Of a stretch of DNA of 10,488 nucleotides, positions 1 through 6,766 are shown in pieces. The stretch spans positions 1 through 10,488 of the forward strand of contig DASSHC010000163.1 of assembly GCA_035693105.1 (NCBI GenBank), given 5' to 3'. Source of the DNA: DASSHC01 sp035693105. GTDB lineage: Bacteria > Chloroflexota > Chloroflexia > Thermomicrobiales > Thermomicrobiaceae. Position 1 is the stretch's first letter; each line of letters begins with the position of its first letter. Position numbers and translations under genes: made by a program. The notes beneath the pieces were generated by a model. It was not told where the DNA came from, did not search any database, and saw only the letters and a program-made list of their open reading frames with translations.

Positions 1-165
1 ATGCTCGACATCTACGGGCGGCCGCTGGAAGGTGGCGAGATTCGTGCGAGCGCCACTGGTTGGTTGATCGGCTGGAGCAACGGCATCGCCAAGTATCGCG
101 GGCAGGTGGTTGCCTCGCTGGCGGTGCGCGATGAGGAGCCGCTGGTCGACGCCTATCCCGCATAG
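1..165 (+). CDS. C-terminal end of a probable aspartoacylase/succinylglutamate desuccinylase-type deacylase (partial)
   Basis: The frame is open from the first base and stops with TAG at 163-165, giving 54 codons. The ATG at base 1 is only the window edge; the true start probably lies further left. The visible peptide begins MLDIYGRPLEGGEIRASATG and continues with WLIGWSNGIAKYRGQVVASL. A 'D-x-x-G-x-x-x-x-x-x-I-R-A' strand, a G-W-L-I-G turn and a final G-x-x-V-A-x-L-A strand resemble the small beta-rich C-terminal domain of zinc-dependent AstE/AspA-type deacylases (M14-like). The zinc-binding residues of that family lie in the N-terminal part, outside this window, so the assignment rests on a short tail and is tentative. 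Only 36 bases separate its stop from the next start on the same strand, so co-transcription with polX is plausible. Confidence 0.45.
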   Translation: MLDIYGRPLEGGEIRASATGWLIGWSNGIAKYRGQVVASLAVRDEEPLVDAYPA

Positions 166-201
166 CCGAGCGCGCTGAGCGCCGCGAGTTGTGAGCCCGA
201 G

Positions 202-1860
202 TTGGATACCAGTACCATCGCCCGGATCCTGGCCAGCTACGCCGATCTGCTGGAGATCGCCGGGGAGAACGTCTTCCGAGCCCAGGCCTACCGCCGGGCG
301 GCCGAGGCGCTGGAGAACCTGGCCGAGCCGCTGGAGAGCGTCGACGAAGGCGTCCTCTTGACGCTGCCCGGCATCGGCCCGGGCACCGCCGCAGCCATTC
401 GCGAGATCAGCGACAGCGGGCGGCTCGCCGCGCTCGACGAGCTGCTGGAGCGGGTGCCGGAGTCGGTGCTGACCCTGCTCGACATCTCCGGCGTCGGCGC
501 CAAAACCGCCGGGCGCCTCTACCGTGAGCTAGGCGTGACCAATCTGGTGGAGCTACGCCGGGCAGCCGAGAGCGGCCAGGTGCGCGCGCTCAAGGGCTTC
601 GGCGCCAAACAGGAGCAGCGCATCTTGGAGGGCATCGCCTTCCTCCAGTCGCGCGACGACCGCCTCAACATCGGCGAGGCGCTGCCGGCCGCCGAACTGA
701 TCGCCGCCATCCTGCAAGAGCGGCTGGGCACGCGCGTCGCGATCGCCGGGAGCGTGCGCCGCCGCCGCGAGACGGTGGGCGACCTGAACCTGGTCGCGCT
801 CGCCACCGACCCGGTCCGCGTAGGCGACGCGCTGGCCTCGATCCCCGGGCTGGCCGAGGTGGAGGCGACCGCGCCCGATCTGCTGCGAGGGGCGCTGACC
901 AACGGCGTGCCGGTGCGCCTGGCGCTGAGCGAGCCGGCGCGCTTTGGCACCGCGCTGGTGCAGTGGACCGGCAGCCGCGCGCACGTCGAGCAGTTGCTCG
1001 CGCGGGCCGGGGAACTGCCGGCGGCACCGGACGAGGAGAGCCTCTACGCCGCGCTCAGCCTCCCCTGGATCCCGTCCGAACTGCGCCAGGGCCGGGATGA
1101 GGTCGAATTGGCTGCCCAGCACCGGCTGCCGAACCTGATCACCCTGCAGGATCTGCGCGGCGATCTGCACCTACACTCCGACTGGAGCGACGGCCACGCC
1201 ACCATCGAGCAGTTGGCCGAAGCGGCGGCCGCCCGCGGCTACCAGTACCTCAGCATCTCCGACCACTCGGGCGCGCTGGCGGTCGCCAACGGGCTCTCGG
1301 TCGAGCGGCTGCGCGCCCAGTGGCGCGTGATCGACGAGGTCAACCAGCGCGTTCCCGGCGTGCGGCTGTTGCGCGCGGCCGAGGTCGAGGTGGGCCGCGA
1401 CGGCTCGCTCGACTACCCCGACGAGGTGCTGGCCCAGCTCGACCTGGTGGTCGCCTCGCTGCACTCCGGTCTGCGCGCCTCGCGCGATGAACTGACGCGG
1501 CGCATCGTGCGCGTGCTGCGCAACCCGCACGTCGACATCGTGGCCCACCCGACCGGGCGGGTCATCGGGCATCGTCCGGAAGCGGAGTACGACTGGGACG
1601 AGGTCTTCCGCGTGGCACGCGAGACCGGTACGGCCCTCGAGATCAACGCCAACCCCTCCCGCCAGGATCTCAAGGACACGCTGGCTCGCGCGGCCGATGA
1701 AGCGGGCGTGCGCCTGGCGATCGACTCCGACGCGCACGACCTGTCCTCGCTCGATCTGGTCAGCTACGGCGTTGGCCTGGCCCGCCGCGCCGGCATCGAG
1801 CCGCAGGCCGTCGTCAACGCCCAATCCCTCCCCGACCTCCTCGCCTGGCTCCAGCGCTGA
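202..1860 (+). CDS. polX: DNA polymerase/3'-5' exonuclease PolX with a degenerate polymerase active site
   Basis: Bacterial PolX acts in DNA repair: a family-X polymerase core fills gaps and a C-terminal PHP domain is a metal-dependent 3'-5' exonuclease/AP endonuclease. The 552 aa are close to the usual ~570. Order: 8-kDa-like N-terminal region with helix-hairpin-helix motifs (LPGIGPGTAAAI, residues 55-66; ISGVGAKTAG, 95-104; KGFGAK, 131-136), palm/thumb (about 150-315), PHP (320-552). PHP metal ligands look intact: H323/H325 in DLHLHSDWSDG, D354-H355, E394, H421, H449 in HPTGR, D510-H512. The palm motif reads AGSVRRRRETVGDLN, so D194 is present but the second catalytic Asp is N196. The third, in the family's V-D-L/V-R motif, is R239 (GVPVRLAL). 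Polymerase activity is therefore doubtful while nuclease activity is likely; the first is seen directly, the second is inference. The TTG at 202 is the first start after the in-frame stop at 163, and the protein aligns with PolX from residue 1. No clear Shine-Dalgarno precedes it. Confidence 0.93.
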   Translation: MDTSTIARILASYADLLEIAGENVFRAQAYRRAAEALENLAEPLESVDEGVLLTLPGIGPGTAAAIREISDSGRLAALDELLERVPESVLTLLDISGVGAKTAGRLYRELGVTNLVELRRAAESGQVRALKGFGAKQEQRILEGIAFLQSRDDRLNIGEALPAAELIAAILQERLGTRVAIAGSVRRRRETVGDLNLVALATDPVRVGDALASIPGLAEVEATAPDLLRGALTNGVPVRLALSEPARFGTALVQWTGSRAHVEQLLARAGELPAAPDEESLYAALSLPWIPSELRQGRDEVELAAQHRLPNLITLQDLRGDLHLHSDWSDGHATIEQLAEAAAARGYQYLSISDHSGALAVANGLSVERLRAQWRVIDEVNQRVPGVRLLRAAEVEVGRDGSLDYPDEVLAQLDLVVASLHSGLRASRDELTRRIVRVLRNPHVDIVAHPTGRVIGHRPEAEYDWDEVFRVARETGTALEINANPSRQDLKDTLARAADEAGVRLAIDSDAHDLSSLDLVSYGVGLARRAGIEPQAVVNAQSLPDLLAWLQR

Positions 1861-1911
1861 GTCCGTGTGGGGAGAAGTCGTGGCTGAAGATGGATGCGGG
1901 GCGCGCGCCAA

Positions 1912-2032
1912 GACGGATCCCTCGACTGCGCTCGGGATGACAGGGGAAAGGAAGAGGCTGACGACGAGGTCTTGCCTTTGTCGCCCGCCCCGTACTAACC
2001 CTGTCATCCCGAGCGCAGTCGAGGGATCCGTC
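1912..2032. repeat. Perfect 34-bp inverted repeat with 53-bp spacer between convergent genes
   Basis: Bases 1912-1945 are the exact reverse complement of 1999-2032, 34 of 34 positions. The core GTCATCCCGAGCGCAGTCGA (2003-2022 on +) resembles a palindromic repeat I know from intergenic regions of many GC-rich bacteria; it often appears there as spurious peptides such as DPSTALGMT. The spacer (1946-1998) has no coding signal. The element lies between the 3' ends of polX and dnaE, so a transcript from either side would contain a very stable stem and could stop or be protected here. No T-run follows either arm, so it is not a classical intrinsic terminator. It is best seen as a dispersed palindromic element, or two copies in opposite orientation, rather than a gene. 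Confidence 0.9.
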
Positions 2033-2060
2033 CTGACCCAGCGCCATGCCTTGTCGCAGG

Positions 2061-2127
2061 CCACCTCCCCTCGCCCCCGCAGGACTCCGTCAGGAGAGGG
2101 GCCGGCGTCACCGTGCGTGAGGGCCCG
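2061..2127. repeat. GC-rich palindromic intergenic repeat downstream of dnaE
   Basis: CCCCTC at 2067-2072 pairs with GAGGGG at 2096-2101. Inside it, CTCC (2085-2088) pairs with GGAG (2093-2096) around GTCA; these two pairings compete at base 2096. The run GGAGAGGGGCC followed by GTGAGGGC looks like a degraded copy of a common intergenic repeat of GC-rich bacteria. It abuts the dnaE stop codon (complement of 2128-2130), so on the - strand the hairpin forms within about 60 nt of the end of the reading frame and could help end or stabilise the dnaE mRNA. There is no T-tract, so terminator function is not shown. Confidence 0.5.
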
Positions 2128-5100
2128 TCAGTCCCCCGCCAGCATCGCCGCCGGCACCAGCTCCTCGCGATCGATCACGCCGACCTGATCCTCGCCAAGC
2201 AACTCGCCAAGCGCGGCGGAGAGATCCCCGCACCAATCGATGCGCAGCCCGGCCAGCAGCGCCACCTCGCCGCCGCGCGCCGGGACGTGCAGCACCACCT
2301 GGTCGTCGCCGGGGAACTCGTCGAGCAGCGTGCGCAGCCGGTGCATCGCGGCCAGCTCCGCCCGGTTCTGGCCGCGCGGCAGCCGCAGGTGGACCTCGCG
2401 CACCAGTTGCGGCACACGCCGCTCCAACGTCGCCCGCGTCACCCGGTTGGCGACCAGTTGGATGCGGTCGTTGCGCTGGTCGGCGCGGGCCGAGAGCTGC
2501 ACGATGGCGTCGAGCTCCAGCAGCTCGGCCGACGCCTCGTAGGTCTCGGGGAAGAGCACCGCCTCGATCGTGCCGCTCTGATCCTCCAGCTCGACTACCG
2601 CCATGGTGCGGTTGGTCTTGGTCGTCAGCTTGCGCAGCCCGGCCACCAGCGCGATCAGTTCGACCGTCTGCCCCACCGACTCCTCGTCGATCTCGGCGAC
2701 CTGCACGAGGCCGCGCTGGCGGATCTGCGCCAGGTAGTCGTTCAGCGGGTGCGAGCTGAGGTAGCAGCCGAGCAGCTCCTTCTCCCAGGTCAAGAGCGTC
2801 TTGGCCGGCACGTCTTTGACCGGCTCCAGGGGCTGGCTGATGGCCGGAGCCGCCACCTCCATCACGCCGAACATGTCCACCTGCCCCTTGCGTGCGGCCC
2901 TCTGGCGCGACTGCGCCGCGCTGATCGCGCTCTCCAGCCGCTCCAGCAGGGCGGGCCGCGGCCCGAAGCAGTCGAGCGCGCCGCACTTGACCAGGCTCTC
3001 GGCCACACGCCGGTTGACCTGCGACCAGTCGACCGCCTGGCAGAACTGCTCGAAAGAGGCGAAGCGCCGGCTGGGCAGCGCCTCGCGCGCCTCGACGATC
3101 GACTGCACCGCGCCCTCGCCCACGTTCTTGACCACCGCGAGACCGAAGCGAATCGCCGGCGTCCCTTCATCAGTTTGCTCGACGCCGAACTGCACTCCGC
3201 TGCGGTTGATGTCGGGCGGCAGCACGGCGATGCCGAGCTTCTGGCACTCGGCCACCGCGGCGGCGATGCGCGCGTGGGTGCCGGAGGGGTGGCTGGGCGC
3301 CAGGCGCAGCACCGCGGTCATGTACTCGGCCGGGAAGTTGGCCTTGAGATAGGCCGTCTGGTAGGAGATGGTGCCGTAGCAGGTGGCGTGCGCCTTGTTG
3401 AAGGCGTAACCGGCGAAGGGCTCGATCAAATTGAAGATCGTCTCCGCGTCCTTGGACGAGTAGCCCTTCTCCTCGGCGCCGTGGATGAAATTCTGCCGCT
3501 CGGCCGCCATCTTCTCGGCGATCTTCTTGCCCATCGCCTTGCGCATGATGTCGGCTTCGCCCAGCGTGTAGCCGGCAAACTTGCGCGCGATCAGCAGCAC
3601 CTGGTCCTGGTAGACGATCACGCCGTAGGTCTCGTCCAGGATCTCGGCCAGATCCGAGTGGGGGTAGCGCGGTGGCTCGAGACCATGCTTGGCACGGCAG
3701 TAGGTCGGGATGTGCTGCATCGGGCCGGGGCGATAGAGCGCCACCATGGCCGAGAGCTCGGCGACCGACTTCGGCTGCAACTCGCGAATGTAGCGCCGCA
3801 TCCCGGCGCTCTCCAGCTGGAAGACGCCGAAGGTCTCGCCGTTGGAGAGCATCTCGTAGGTCTTGTCGTCGCCGTCGGGCAGATCCTTGACGTCCAGCTC
3901 TTTTCCCTGCGTCTCGCGGATCAGCTCGACCGCCTCACCCAGGATGGTCAGGTTGGCCAGCCCGAGGAAGTCCATCTTGAGCAGGCCGATCTCCGCCACC
4001 GTCTCCATCGGAAACTGGGTGGTCGGCAGCGCGCCCTCCTCCTGGCGCGCGGGCCGCTGGAGGGGCAGGTGCTCCATCAGCGCGTCGGAGGCGATCACGA
4101 CGCCGGCGGCGTGGGTGCCGGCGTGGCGCGCGATCCCCTCCAGCTTGCGGGCGCGCTCGATCAGATCGCGCGAGCGCTCGTCGCGCTCGTGGAGCTGCTT
4201 CAATTCGCTGCTCTCGGCCAGCGCCCGCTCCAGCGTCATGTTCAGACTGGCGGGGATCAGCCGCGCCACCCGGTCGACATCGCCGTAGGCCCAGCCCATG
4301 GCGCGGCCGACGTCGCGGATAGCGGCCTTGGCGCCCATGGTGCCGAAGGTGATGATCTGCGCCACCCGATCGTGCCCGTACTTCCTGGCGACGTAGTCGA
4401 TGACCTCGCCGCGCCGGTTGTCGGCGAAGTCCATGTCGATGTCGGGCATCTCGCGCCGTTCGAGATTGAGGAAGCGCTCGAAGACCAGCCGATTGGCCAG
4501 GGGATCGATGTCGGTGATGCCGAGGCAGTAGAGGACGATGCTGGCGGCCGCGCTGCCGCGCACGCCGAAGGGGATGCGCTGCGCGCGGGCGAACTGGGCG
4601 AAATCGCGCACGATCAGCATGTAGCTGGAGAAGCCGGTCTCCTCGATCACGTGCAACTCGTAGTCGAGCCGGTCGCGCACCTCCTGGGTGATCTCCGGGT
4701 AGCGCTGCGCCAGCCCGGCGCGGCAGAGCTGGGTCAGGTGCTCGTGCGGGGTGACCCCCTCGGGGATGCCGGGGTCCGGCAGGTGTAGCCGCCCAAACTC
4801 CAACTCGACGTTGCAGCGCTCGGCGATGCGCACCGTGTTCTCCAGCGCCTCTGGCAGCTCGCCGAAGATCCGCCACATCTCCTCGGGGCTCTTGAAGTAG
4901 AGCTGGTCCGACTCCATGCGCAGCCGCTTAGGGTCATCCAGCGTGGTGTTGGTCTGCACGCAGACCAGCAGCTCCTGGGTACCGGCGTCCTCGCGGTTGA
5001 CGTAGTGGACGTCGTTGGTCGCGACCAGCGGCAGGTCGAGCTTGCGCGCCAGCGCCACGAGCTGGGGGTTGGTCTGACGCTGCCCCTCGATGCCGTGGTC

Positions 5101-5616
5101 CTGGATCTCGAGGTAGAAGTGGTCGCGCCCGAAGAGCTCCGTCAGGGTCTTGGCCAGGCGCTCGGCCTCGTCGTCCTTCTCGTTGAGAAAGTTATTGGCC
5201 ACCGGACCGCCGAGACAGGCGGAGGTACAGATCACGCCCTCGCGCAGCTCGTTGAGCATGTCAAGATCGACGCGCGGCTTGTAATAGAAACCCTCCAAGC
5301 TGGCGCGGCTGGCGAGCTTCAGCAGATTGCGGTAGCCGCGCTCGTTCTCGGCCAGCAGCAGCAGGTGGTAGGAGCCCTTGTCACGATTGGCCACCGCCGT
5401 GGGAGCCAGGTAGGCCTCGATCCCCAGCACCGGGTGCAATTCGTGGGCGCGCGCCGCCTTGTACCAGTCGACGACGCCGTACATCACGCCGTGGTCGGTG
5501 ATCGCCAGGTGCCGCATACCGTACTCGCGCGCGCGGGCCATATAGTCGTCGATGCGTCCCAGCCCGTCGAGCAGCGAGTACTCGGTGTGCAGATGCAGAT
5601 GGGCAAACTCCCGCAT
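2128..5616 (-). CDS. dnaE: DNA polymerase III subunit alpha (DnaE)
   Basis: This is the catalytic subunit of the replicative DNA polymerase, family C. At 1162 aa it has the usual DnaE1 length (~1160), with no intein or truncation. Order: N-terminal PHP domain (about 1-280), palm with the catalytic PDIDMDF (391-397; D392 and D394) and the third Asp in KMDFLGL (D549), fingers (RPGPM at 629-633 and the run AGYTLGEADIMRKAMGKK at 681-698), tandem helix-hairpin-helix region (about 800-885), beta-clamp-binding pentapeptide QVDMF (912-916), OB fold (about 984-1060), C-terminal domain. PHP residues look intact (H8/H10, D41-H42, E67, H84, D173, H204), unlike E. coli DnaE where the site is degenerate, so intrinsic proofreading is possible; that is inference from family knowledge. 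The ATG (complement of 5614-5616) is preceded by GGGAAGG (complement of 5624-5630) at 7 nt spacing. It converges with polX. Confidence 0.98.
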   Translation of the reverse strand: MREFAHLHLHTEYSLLDGLGRIDDYMARAREYGMRHLAITDHGVMYGVVDWYKAARAHELHPVLGIEAYLAPTAVANRDKGSYHLLLLAENERGYRNLLKLASRASLEGFYYKPRVDLDMLNELREGVICTSACLGGPVANNFLNEKDDEAERLAKTLTELFGRDHFYLEIQDHGIEGQRQTNPQLVALARKLDLPLVATNDVHYVNREDAGTQELLVCVQTNTTLDDPKRLRMESDQLYFKSPEEMWRIFGELPEALENTVRIAERCNVELEFGRLHLPDPGIPEGVTPHEHLTQLCRAGLAQRYPEITQEVRDRLDYELHVIEETGFSSYMLIVRDFAQFARAQRIPFGVRGSAAASIVLYCLGITDIDPLANRLVFERFLNLERREMPDIDMDFADNRRGEVIDYVARKYGHDRVAQIITFGTMGAKAAIRDVGRAMGWAYGDVDRVARLIPASLNMTLERALAESSELKQLHERDERSRDLIERARKLEGIARHAGTHAAGVVIASDALMEHLPLQRPARQEEGALPTTQFPMETVAEIGLLKMDFLGLANLTILGEAVELIRETQGKELDVKDLPDGDDKTYEMLSNGETFGVFQLESAGMRRYIRELQPKSVAELSAMVALYRPGPMQHIPTYCRAKHGLEPPRYPHSDLAEILDETYGVIVYQDQVLLIARKFAGYTLGEADIMRKAMGKKIAEKMAAERQNFIHGAEEKGYSSKDAETIFNLIEPFAGYAFNKAHATCYGTISYQTAYLKANFPAEYMTAVLRLAPSHPSGTHARIAAAVAECQKLGIAVLPPDINRSGVQFGVEQTDEGTPAIRFGLAVVKNVGEGAVQSIVEAREALPSRRFASFEQFCQAVDWSQVNRRVAESLVKCGALDCFGPRPALLERLESAISAAQSRQRAARKGQVDMFGVMEVAAPAISQPLEPVKDVPAKTLLTWEKELLGCYLSSHPLNDYLAQIRQRGLVQVAEIDEESVGQTVELIALVAGLRKLTTKTNRTMAVVELEDQSGTIEAVLFPETYEASAELLELDAIVQLSARADQRNDRIQLVANRVTRATLERRVPQLVREVHLRLPRGQNRAELAAMHRLRTLLDEFPGDDQVVLHVPARGGEVALLAGLRIDWCGDLSAALGELLGEDQVGVIDREELVPAAMLAGD

Positions 5617-5756
5617 GGTTTCGCCTTCCCCAGACTGACTGGCGCGCCTGTGCTCTCGCTACCGCTCGCTATCTATGGAAACGAGCGCCGACCCCGCCGG
5701 CTCCGCGCACCGCGCCGCGAATCTTCCGCGTACGGTCGCGCAGGCAACACCTCGCG

Positions 5757-5801
5757 ATTGTAGGGCCATCAGCGACCGCCGAAAACGACATCGGCGGTCG
5801 C
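5757..5801 (-). promoter_or_regulatory. Candidate dnaE promoter overlapped by an 11-bp inverted repeat
   Basis: Read on the - strand, TACAAT (complement of 5757-5762) is a good -10 box. The hexamer 17 bp upstream, TTTTCG (complement of 5780-5785), is a poor -35. The -35 area lies within a perfect inverted repeat, GCGACCGCCGA at 5772-5782 against 5791-5801 with an 8-base spacer, which could be a repressor site or simply a hairpin. This would leave a leader of roughly 130 nt before dnaE. The inverted repeat is certain; the promoter reading is a guess from consensus. Confidence 0.35.
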
Positions 5802-5845
5802 GGCACCGCGCGGCTCCGTGTGGACTGAAGCCGCCGCCCGCGGGC

Positions 5846-5869
5846 CTCAGCCTGCTTGAGCAGGCTGAG
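5846..5869. repeat. 11-bp perfect inverted repeat (hairpin)
   Basis: CTCAGCCTGCT at 5846-5856 is followed by TG and then by its exact complement at 5859-5869. As RNA it would fold into a stem of about 10 bp with a 4-nt loop. It overlaps the end of the + strand copy of the 35-bp repeat family (5825-5859). There is no T-tract on either side. Confidence 0.8.
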
Positions 5870-5996
5870 TCGAGCGATGAGCTACTCCAGAGTGTTGCCC
5901 CAAGGAACATCGGTAGGCTTTGGAGCGGATACACTCTTGCGACTGATGTGGATTGAGAAATTGCTCCGTCCTACCTCGCCCCTGTTCTCAACCTAC

Positions 5997-6136
5997 TGAT
6001 GGAGTTTGATGAAATACCCTGGCCTACGCCATCTCGCTCCTAGCCTGTTTCAACGGGCTTCGTCTGTTAGCGCTGCGGCTTTAGCGCAGCGCGGCGTGGG
6101 CGACGGAACCCCAGGATAATTCCTCAAACTCCATCA
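5997..6136. repeat. MITE-like 140-bp unit with 26-bp imperfect terminal inverted repeats
   Basis: The left end, 5997-6022, matches the reverse complement of the right end, 6111-6136, at 23 of 26 positions; the outermost 13 bases (TGATGGAGTTTGA) match exactly. In the middle lies a perfect 8-bp hairpin, GCGCTGCG at 6070-6077 against 6085-6092 with a 7-base loop. There is no transposase frame. Only an AC dinucleotide occurs on both flanks, which is not convincing as a target duplication. It may be a non-autonomous mobile element, or a by-product of two inverted copies of a dispersed repeat. A further diverged copy of the same end sequence lies just outside, at 6209-6234. Confidence 0.6.
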
Positions 6137-6168
6137 ACAGGCTTCGTCTACTCGCGCGGCGGCTTCAG
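6050..6168 (-). repeat. Two direct copies of a ~35-bp interspersed repeat
   Basis: Bases 6050-6084 and 6134-6168 agree at 29 of 35 positions and are spaced 84 bp apart; both contain GGCTTCGTCT. A third, more diverged copy lies in the opposite orientation at 5825-5859. It shares the 13 bases CTGAAGCCGCCGC with the complement of 6156-6168, and ends AGCCTGCTTGA where the complement of 6134-6144 reads AGCCTGTTGA-like sequence. The pattern of one conserved GC-rich end and one conserved AGCCYG end suggests a repeat family present elsewhere in the genome. Confidence 0.7.
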
Positions 6169-6234
6169 CCCGGACGGAGGCGTGCGGTTGCGCAGCGACG
6201 ACCGGCCGAATTCGTCAAACGCCATTCGCAGGCT
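6118..6234. repeat. Diverged direct repeat with a TCAAAC core
   Basis: Bases 6118-6143 and 6209-6234 agree at 21 of 26 positions, sharing AATTC, TCAAAC, CCAT and CAGGCT. The first copy contains the right terminal repeat of the 140-bp unit. On the - strand each copy carries an ATG followed by codons that would read M-[EA]-F-[ED]-E. The left terminal repeat (5999 onward on +) gives M-E-F-D-E in the same way. Confidence 0.6.
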
Positions 6235-6250
6235 GTCGCTCTGATCGAGC

Positions 6251-6293
6251 CCGGCGACTTGGGTGCCGCGCCATGCGACACCCAAGTCGCCGG
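6251..6293. repeat. Strong hairpin just downstream of the XRE-type gene, possible terminator
   Basis: CCGGCGACTTGGGTG at 6251-6265 is the exact complement of 6279-6293. After one mismatch the stem continues three more base pairs and closes with a 5-base loop (6270-6274). On the - strand it begins 18 bases after the end of the regulator gene (complement of 6312), where a terminator is expected. No T-run follows on either strand, so if it ends transcription it is not by the classical intrinsic mechanism. Confidence 0.7.
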
Positions 6294-6311
6294 TAACGGC
6301 GCGGCCAAGCG

Positions 6312-6740
6312 CTAGTCCGCCGCCAGGCAATCCGGGGCGGGCGCCAGGTCCGAGGGCGAGGCCAGCGCGGCCAGCCGCGCCTGACGCACCATCAACTGCA
6401 GCATGTCGCGCACGTCGCGGCGCACGCACTCGGGCACCTGCTGGCTCTGCAGCAATTGAAAGACCTCGGTCAGGATCGGCTCCTCGGCCAGCAGCGACTC
6501 GACCCGCTGCGGCATGAAGCCGGCCGCCGCCAGGAGGGCATCGCGCTCCGGCTCGGGAAGCTCCATGGCCGCGGCGAACTTGATGACGGCCTCGCGGGTG
6601 GGCGTGCGATGCCCGCTCTCAAGCCGGCTCACGTAGCTGTGGTCGAATCCGGACGACTCGGCAAGCCGGCTCTGGGACATCCGCACTTGCTCGCGATATT
6701 GCTTGAGGAGTTCCGCGAACCCCCGCCCGACCTGGACCAT
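6312..6740 (-). CDS. XRE-family helix-turn-helix transcriptional regulator
   Basis: A 142-aa cytoplasmic DNA-binding protein. Residues about 8-62 form a five-helix XRE/Cro-type domain: SQSRLAESSG (22-31) is the helix that starts the turn, and DHSYVSRLESGHRTPTRE (33-50) carries the recognition helix and the family's conserved V-S-R-L-E-x-G-x-R-x-P. The region LPEPERDALLAAAGFMP (61-77) is typical of regulators whose XRE domain is followed by a short helical extension. The rest (about 85-142) is helical with no domain I recognise. The start is firm: AGGAGG (complement of 6746-6751) lies 5 nt before the ATG. A strong promoter lies upstream with a palindrome between it and the gene, so self-regulation is likely. 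It is divergent from the folate operon and might control it too. Ligand and targets are unknown. Confidence 0.9.
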   Translation of the reverse strand: MVQVGRGFAELLKQYREQVRMSQSRLAESSGFDHSYVSRLESGHRTPTREAVIKFAAAMELPEPERDALLAAAGFMPQRVESLLAEEPILTEVFQLLQSQQVPECVRRDVRDMLQLMVRQARLAALASPSDLAPAPDCLAAD

Positions 6741-6766
6741 GCTCGCCTCCTGCTTCGCTACCAGCG

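Larger units (their letters stand above)
5617..6311. other. Gene-free region upstream of dnaE, filled with hairpins and short repeats
   Basis: About 700 bases separate the start of dnaE from the stop of the XRE-type gene. I see no reading frame here with gene-like composition, Shine-Dalgarno and a recognisable product. Local A+T is higher in 5880-6050 than in the neighbouring genes. The stretch should contain the dnaE promoter near its left side. It also holds several inverted repeats and at least three diverged copies of a ~35-bp repeat, described separately. Confidence 0.75.

Noticed and set aside
202..1860. polX as a pseudogene
   Set aside because: Despite the lost polymerase aspartates, the frame is full length, the fold motifs and all PHP ligands are conserved, and there is no frameshift, so a specialised protein is more likely than decay.
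1171..2064. Open frame on the - strand reaching from polX into the intergenic inverted repeat, with the peptide DPSTALGMT
   Set aside because: It is antisense to the PHP domain of polX. The DPSTALGMT/VIPSAVEGS peptides are translations of the repeat and are a known source of spurious gene calls.
2113..4788. An 891-codon open frame on the + strand opposite dnaE
   Set aside because: It lies antisense to a complete, highly conserved dnaE. Its peptide is low-complexity (rich in L, A, G, H, R, D, V) with no recognisable domain, as expected of shadow frames in GC-rich genes.
5825..6234. CRISPR array
   Set aside because: The repeats are few, diverged, occur in both orientations and are unevenly spaced, and no cas genes are near.
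6148..6429. A 93-codon frame on the - strand overlapping the end of the XRE gene
   Set aside because: It overlaps the regulator out of frame and runs through the hairpin and repeats; no Shine-Dalgarno or domain supports it.
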